A DNA stretch of 17,180 bases. Source: DATARH01 sp036264235. GTDB taxonomy: Bacteria; Pseudomonadota; Alphaproteobacteria; ATCC43930; CGMCC-115725. The position numbers and the translations under genes were made by a program. The notes under the pieces were generated by a model. It was given only the letters and a program-made list of their open reading frames with translations, was not told the origin of the DNA and did no database searches. Of this stretch, positions 14,158 to 17,180 are shown piece by piece (position 1 is the first letter of the stretch; the number at the start of each line of letters is the position of its first letter). The stretch covers positions 1-17,180 of the forward strand of contig DATARH010000055.1 of NCBI GenBank assembly GCA_036264235.1, in the 5' to 3' direction.

Positions 14158-15477
14158 TCAGGCCTGACCGAGGAATCGGCGAACGCGCTCGACCACCCGG
14201 CTGCCGGTACCACGTCCGCGCCCATCGAATACGAGCTGTCCGCTGCGGCCGACGGCACAGCTGTCCGGCGAGCTCTTCGGCAGGTCGACGAGATGCACGG
14301 CTACCTGGTGGTGCCGCTCTTCCGGTGGGATTGCCAAGCTGCGACCGGTGGACGTCAGCCCGAGCTGCGAGACCTCGCCATGATATTCGCGGTCGGTCCC
14401 GGCGACGCGGAAGCGGGCCGGATCGCCGAGCCGCAATTCGTTGTAGTCGCGCTCGGAGACGGACGCGGTGATGACGACCGTCGAGCAGTCCAGGATCGTG
14501 AAGAGCTCCTGGCCCTTGCGCACGTACTCGCCGCCGGCGGCTTGCGCCGTCCACAGATTGCCATCGATCGGCGCGGTCAGCACCGCACGGCTCTGCGCGT
14601 CCACCCGCTTGCGTTCGTCGGCGAGCCGAAGCGCGATCAGCTCGGACTTTTGCGTCAGTTCGTCGATATTTGCCTTGATCTCCTCGATACGCACCGACAG
14701 GTCGGCGACCCGCTGATACGAGGAGGGCACGTCATTGTAATTGTCGCCGAGATAGGTGCCGTGTTTGGCGGCTTCGAGTTCGACGACGAGCGTGTCGATC
14801 CGCTTGCGCGCCGCGATTGCATCCTGCCGCGCTACCTCGCGAGCGTGAAACACCTTTTCATAGCCCTGGTCCGCCAGGTAGCCGCGTTCGTGCAGGACCG
14901 CGCCGCGCTGTTCCGCGGCCGCCGCTTCGGATTCGCGTGCCGTCGCCGCCATGGCGCTGGCCCGGGCCTCTTCGATGCGCAACTCGTCTTGCCGGATGCG
15001 GCCGAGCCGAAACGCTTCGACCTGGGCCGCCGCGGTTACGCGCGCCTGTTCGAGATCGGCCAATTTGCGCGACAGTGTGTCACGCTCGCGGTGAGCCGCC
15101 GCCGCGTCCTGCTGCAGCTGAAACCAGCGCGCATTCTCCGGAACCGGGTCCTCGACTTTCGCAATCGCCATGCCGGCGGTAACAATGGCGCCCGGCGCCG
15201 TCGCCGCTGCGTTGAGAATTCCGTCGATCGGGGCACGGATTGATATGACGCGAGCGTTGACGATCGCTTCACGGCTGACCCGAACGATGACCTGCTGGTA
15301 GATCGTCACTGCGCCCAAGCCGAGGAGCGCGGCGCCGGCGGCAAACTTCAGCAGCCTCGGCCAGGGGACGCGCAGGGCAAACTCTGCGGCTGATTTCGCC
15401 GACCGGGCCAATGCCGCGCTCGCGTTCGTCGAGGTGCCGGGCAGCCCAAGCCCGGCTCCACGAGTAATGTCCGACAT
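14158..15477 (-). CDS. HlyD-family membrane-fusion protein, BgsB/Alg44-like partner of the glycan synthase
   Basis: A 439-residue periplasmic adaptor anchored by one helix at about 42-64 (LLKFAAGAALLGLGAVTIY). Residues 78-110 form the first half of a biotinyl-lipoyl domain (ISIRAPIDGILNA). A long alpha-helical hairpin rich in Ala, Arg, Glu and Gln runs over about 117-295 (AARKRIDTLVVELEAAK, SVRIEEIKANIDELTQK). The second lipoyl half is at 298-330 (AVLTAPIDGNLWTAQAAGG then GQELFTILD), followed by a beta-barrel domain. These proteins span the periplasm and help move a product across it. The ATG at 15477 was chosen over a TTG five codons earlier. It is the first gene of the operon and precedes the glycan synthase by 17 bases, matching the B-then-A order of bgsBA. 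Here it would assist glucan export rather than a type I secretion pump, since no ABC exporter adjoins it. Confidence 0.88.
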   Translation of the reverse strand: MSDITRGAGLGLPGTSTNASAALARSAKSAAEFALRVPWPRLLKFAAGAALLGLGAVTIYQQVIVRVSREAIVNARVISIRAPIDGILNAAATAPGAIVTAGMAIAKVEDPVPENARWFQLQQDAAAAHRERDTLSRKLADLEQARVTAAAQVEAFRLGRIRQDELRIEEARASAMAATARESEAAAAEQRGAVLHERGYLADQGYEKVFHAREVARQDAIAARKRIDTLVVELEAAKHGTYLGDNYNDVPSSYQRVADLSVRIEEIKANIDELTQKSELIALRLADERKRVDAQSRAVLTAPIDGNLWTAQAAGGEYVRKGQELFTILDCSTVVITASVSERDYNELRLGDPARFRVAGTDREYHGEVSQLGLTSTGRSLAIPPEERHHQVAVHLVDLPKSSPDSCAVGRSGQLVFDGRGRGTGSRVVERVRRFLGQA

Positions 15478-15515
15478 GATGCACCAGCTCAACGGGTAAT
15501 TGCGGTGTGCGACGT

Positions 15516-15549
15516 ATGGTTAAACACGCGAAACATGTACGAATGGTTA
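15516..15549. repeat. Direct repeat ATGGTTA in the divergent glycan-operon / PhnB-like intergenic region
   Basis: ATGGTTA occurs at 15516-15522 and again at 15543-15549, 27 bases apart, about two and a half helical turns. The two copies lie 39 and 66 bases upstream of the membrane-fusion start codon, where a regulator of the glycan operon could bind. I saw no clear sigma70 boxes beside them. Confidence 0.35.
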
Positions 15550-15558
15550 GCAGATGGT

Positions 15559-15572
15559 CCGATACGGATCGG
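15559..15572. repeat. Inverted repeat CCGAT-ACGG-ATCGG, possible operator
   Basis: Perfect 5-bp arms with a 4-base spacer lie in the same 158-base divergent region, about 64 bases ahead of the PhnB-like start and 82 ahead of the membrane-fusion start. The size suits a dimeric helix-turn-helix regulator, but arms this short are common by chance. Confidence 0.25.
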
Positions 15573-15624
15573 TTATTGCCTTTCCTGGGCGATCCGCGTC
15601 AGCATCCGATGCGCGCGCGAGGCG

Positions 15625-15630
15625 AGGAGG
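15625..15630 (+). promoter_or_regulatory. Strong ribosome binding site deciding the PhnB-like start
   Basis: A perfect AGGAGG ends five bases before the ATG at 15636. A longer in-frame reading from 15507 has 43 extra codons with no domain and no such site, so the short form is taken. Confidence 0.75.
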
Positions 15631-15635
15631 CGGCG

Positions 15636-16106
15636 ATGGCGGTGACAGCGATCCCGGACGGCTACAGCAGCGTGATCCCCTACCTGATCGTCGCCGACGC
15701 GGCCGGCGCGATCGCGTTTTATCAGAGCGTCTTCGGCGCCAGGTTGCGCATGAAGCTGGACGGGCCCAGCGGCAAGATCGGCCATTCCGAGCTGGAAATC
15801 GGCGGCAGCGTGATCATGCTCGCCGACGAGCACCCGTCGATGGGCGCGCTGGCGCCGCCGACGGTCGGCGGCAGCCCGGTCGGCATCCACCTTTACCTGG
15901 ACGATGTCGACGCGGTGGCGGCGAAGGCGGTCGCCGCCGGCGCGACGCTGAAGCGGCCGGTCGAGACGCAGTTCTACGGTGATCGGCTCGGCACGATCGT
16001 CGATCCGTTCGGCCATATCTGGCACATCTCGACGCATGTCGAGGACGTGTCGCCCGAGGAGATCGGCCGCCGCGCCGCGGCGATGGCCAAAGGCCAGGGC
16101 GCATGA
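15636..16106 (+). CDS. PhnB-like VOC family protein
   Basis: A 156-residue protein of the PhnB/YdfJ-like branch of the vicinal oxygen chelate fold. The start VIPYLIVADAAGAIAFYQSVFGA and the C-terminal GDRLGTIVDPFGHIWHISTH followed by EDVSPEEIGRRAA are hallmark blocks. His50 in KIGHSELEIG, His85 in GIHLYLDD and His127 are present, but the Glu expected at the last metal position is not evident, which is usual in this branch, so metal binding is uncertain. The biochemical role of these proteins is mostly unknown; despite the name they need not act on phosphonates. The AGGAGG decides the start. Its stop overlaps the next gene's start in an ATGA, so the two are translationally coupled. Confidence 0.88.
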   Translation: MAVTAIPDGYSSVIPYLIVADAAGAIAFYQSVFGARLRMKLDGPSGKIGHSELEIGGSVIMLADEHPSMGALAPPTVGGSPVGIHLYLDDVDAVAAKAVAAGATLKRPVETQFYGDRLGTIVDPFGHIWHISTHVEDVSPEEIGRRAAAMAKGQGA

Positions 16107-16978
16107 TCCCGCGCGAGCGCACCCCGTATTCGGCGATCGTCGACCGGCCGCCGCTCAAGCTGCCTGCCGGCGCCCGGCTGGTTGTCTGGACCATCGTCAA
16201 TCTCGAGGTCTGGGACATTTCCCGGCCGATGGCGCGGCAAGTGCTGCCGGCGCCGACCGGGCAGGTGCTGCTGCCCGACGTGCCGAACTGGTCGTGGCAC
16301 GAATACGGCATGCGGGTCGGGGTGTGGCGCTTCTTCGATTTGTTCCGTCGCCTCGGCATCCGCCCGACGCTGTCGATCAACGCCCGCGTCTGCGAGGATT
16401 ACGAGCGCGTGGCGCGCGCCGCGCACGAAGCCGGGTGGGAATTCATGGGCCATGCCTACGAGCAGGGGCCAATGCATCTGATCGACGACCAGAAGGCGAT
16501 GGTCGAGCGCTCGATGTCGGTGATCGAGCGCTTCACCGGCAAGAAGCCGGTCGGCTGGCTCGGGCCGGGGCTGACCCAGACCTACGACACCCCCGAGCTG
16601 CTGGCCGCCGCCGGCATCAAATATATCGGCGACTGGGTCTATGACGTCGAGCCGACCGAGATCGCCACCGGCAACGGGCCGCTGGTGACGCTGCCCTATA
16701 CCGTCGAGCTCAACGACATTCCGATGATGATCGTGCAGCATCACCGCGCCGATGAGTTGCTGAGGCGCTCGGTCGATCAGTTCGACCGGCTCTACATGGA
16801 AGGCGCGACGCGCGCCAAATTCCTCTCGATCGCGATCCACCCCTACATCAGCGGCGTGCCGCACCGGATCAAATATCTCGAGGCTTTCCTCGAATATGCC
16901 AGCCGCCATAGCGGCGTCGCGTTCTGGACCGGCGAGCAGATGCTGGCCTGGTACCGCAGCCAGAAGAGCGCCCGCTGA
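16103..16978 (+). CDS. Polysaccharide deacetylase-fold hydrolase, PuuE-like
   Basis: A 291-residue NodB-homology-fold protein close to the PuuE (metal-independent allantoinase) group. Residues 31-37 read IVNLEVW where NodB proteins have a TxDD motif. WSWHEYGMRVGVWRFFDLF at 63-81, LSINARVCE at 90-98, FMGHAYEQG at 114-122, GWLGPGLTQTYDTPELL at 151-167 and IAIHPYISGVPHR at 243-255 follow the group's order. The absence of the canonical Asp-Asp and H(S/T)xxH zinc motifs argues against ordinary glycan deacetylation; cyclic amide or another C-N bond hydrolysis is more likely. The family assignment is good but the substrate is open. Its ATG overlaps the stop of the PhnB-like gene in ATGA, so the two act together. 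No other purine-degradation genes are visible. It ends nine bases before a convergent gene. Confidence 0.87.
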   Translation: MIPRERTPYSAIVDRPPLKLPAGARLVVWTIVNLEVWDISRPMARQVLPAPTGQVLLPDVPNWSWHEYGMRVGVWRFFDLFRRLGIRPTLSINARVCEDYERVARAAHEAGWEFMGHAYEQGPMHLIDDQKAMVERSMSVIERFTGKKPVGWLGPGLTQTYDTPELLAAAGIKYIGDWVYDVEPTEIATGNGPLVTLPYTVELNDIPMMIVQHHRADELLRRSVDQFDRLYMEGATRAKFLSIAIHPYISGVPHRIKYLEAFLEYASRHSGVAFWTGEQMLAWYRSQKSAR

Positions 16979-16987
16979 ACCGTGCGG

Positions 16988-17180
16988 CTATTGGTTGGTC
17001 GCGACCCGCACCGCTTCGTGGTCGACGCCCGAGGCATAGACGCCGCTGTCGAGGCGGTGGATGACCTTCACCGGATGGCCGACCGCCGGCGAGAACCAAT
17101 AGGTGATGGTCTCGCCATACGCCGAGCCGCCCTGGCTGCCGACCGACCAGACGCGCGCCTCGACGACGAAGGCGTCGAAG
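16988..17180 (-). CDS. Unrecognised protein, C-terminal end only
   Basis: A reading frame enters from the right edge (first complete codon ends at 17179) and runs 63 codons to a TAG at 16988-16990. It is open throughout with strong third-position C/G bias, so it is very likely real coding sequence. The visible part includes VVEARVWSVGSQGGSAYGE, then TITYWFSPAVGHPVKVIHRL and ends VRVATNQ. Alternating hydrophobic residues and aromatic positions suggest beta strands; the YWFSPAVG stretch recalls secreted beta-rich proteins that carry a YWYSPxVG-type strand, but I cannot name a family. It converges on the PuuE-like gene with a gap of nine bases and no terminator between. Confidence 0.65.
   Translation of the reverse strand, partial: FDAFVVEARVWSVGSQGGSAYGETITYWFSPAVGHPVKVIHRLDSGVYASGVDHEAVRVATNQ

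Noticed and set aside
12191..14554. A 787-codon reading of the glycan synthase with 138 extra N-terminal residues
   Set aside because: The extension overlaps the membrane-fusion coding sequence in another frame and lacks synthase features; the ATG at 14140 starts right at the first membrane helix.
14158..15477. Type I secretion or multidrug efflux adaptor
   Set aside because: The domain layout alone would allow it, but no ABC exporter, RND pump or outer-membrane channel adjoins it and it is tightly linked to a glycan synthase.

Overview
The window is GC-rich, densely coding DNA. Gene content and strong G/C preference at third codon positions suggest an alphaproteobacterium, most likely a Hyphomicrobiales relative of the Bradyrhizobium/Rhodopseudomonas/Xanthobacteraceae type. 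That placement is inferred from protein flavour and gene mix only; no rRNA or tRNA is present. No stretch longer than about 160 bases lacks a gene, and I see no IS element, CRISPR array, tRNA or rRNA.

Layout. (1) 1-893, minus: 5' portion of queA (tRNA queuosine synthesis), cut by the window edge. (2) 1014-3068, plus: a Tat-exported family 5 ABC substrate-binding protein and a VOC/glyoxalase-fold protein in one operon, with no permease or ATPase nearby. (3) 3208-4452, plus: a multi-pass GT87 (DUF2029) glycosyltransferase. (4) 4490-6318, minus: three short genes in one operon, in transcription order alpha/beta hydrolase, SnoaL-like protein, carboxymuconolactone-decarboxylase-like protein. (5) 6375-8336, plus: divergent operon of a zinc alcohol dehydrogenase and a TauD/TfdA dioxygenase, with a good sigma70-like promoter overlapping the start of the hydrolase gene. 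(6) 8333-9304, minus: an SDR oxidoreductase meeting the dioxygenase tail to tail across a shared CTAG. (7) 9379-10006, minus: a type II toxin-antitoxin module (AbrB-fold antitoxin, PIN toxin) with a candidate promoter and operator. (8) 10125-11300, plus: a short, single-domain MetE-like methyltransferase with all zinc ligands. (9) 11325-15477, minus: a membrane-fusion (HlyD-like) protein, then a BcsA-like processive beta-glycan synthase with a C-terminal PilZ-like region, then a PIG-L/LmbE deacetylase broken by a single-base frameshift. (10) 15636-16978, plus: a PhnB-like VOC protein translationally coupled to a PuuE-like polysaccharide-deacetylase-fold hydrolase. (11) 16988-17180, minus: the 3' end of an unrecognised gene.

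How the genes fit together. Regions 2, 4, 5, 6, 8 and 10 look like a scattered catabolic or detoxification set: uptake protein, oxygenase, two dehydrogenases, hydrolases, small alpha+beta-barrel or VOC enzymes and a C1 (methyl) transferase. The substrate is unknown. Region 9 is a separate exopolysaccharide unit. Its gene order (membrane-fusion protein, then PilZ-like GT2) and the absence of bcsB, bcsC and bcsZ resemble the bgsBA mixed-linkage beta-glucan operon of Sinorhizobium meliloti more than a cellulose operon. I did not find a clear new defence or mobile system. The most promising items are the bgsBA-like operon with its degenerate PilZ motif, the broken deacetylase beside it, and the divergent catabolic cluster.
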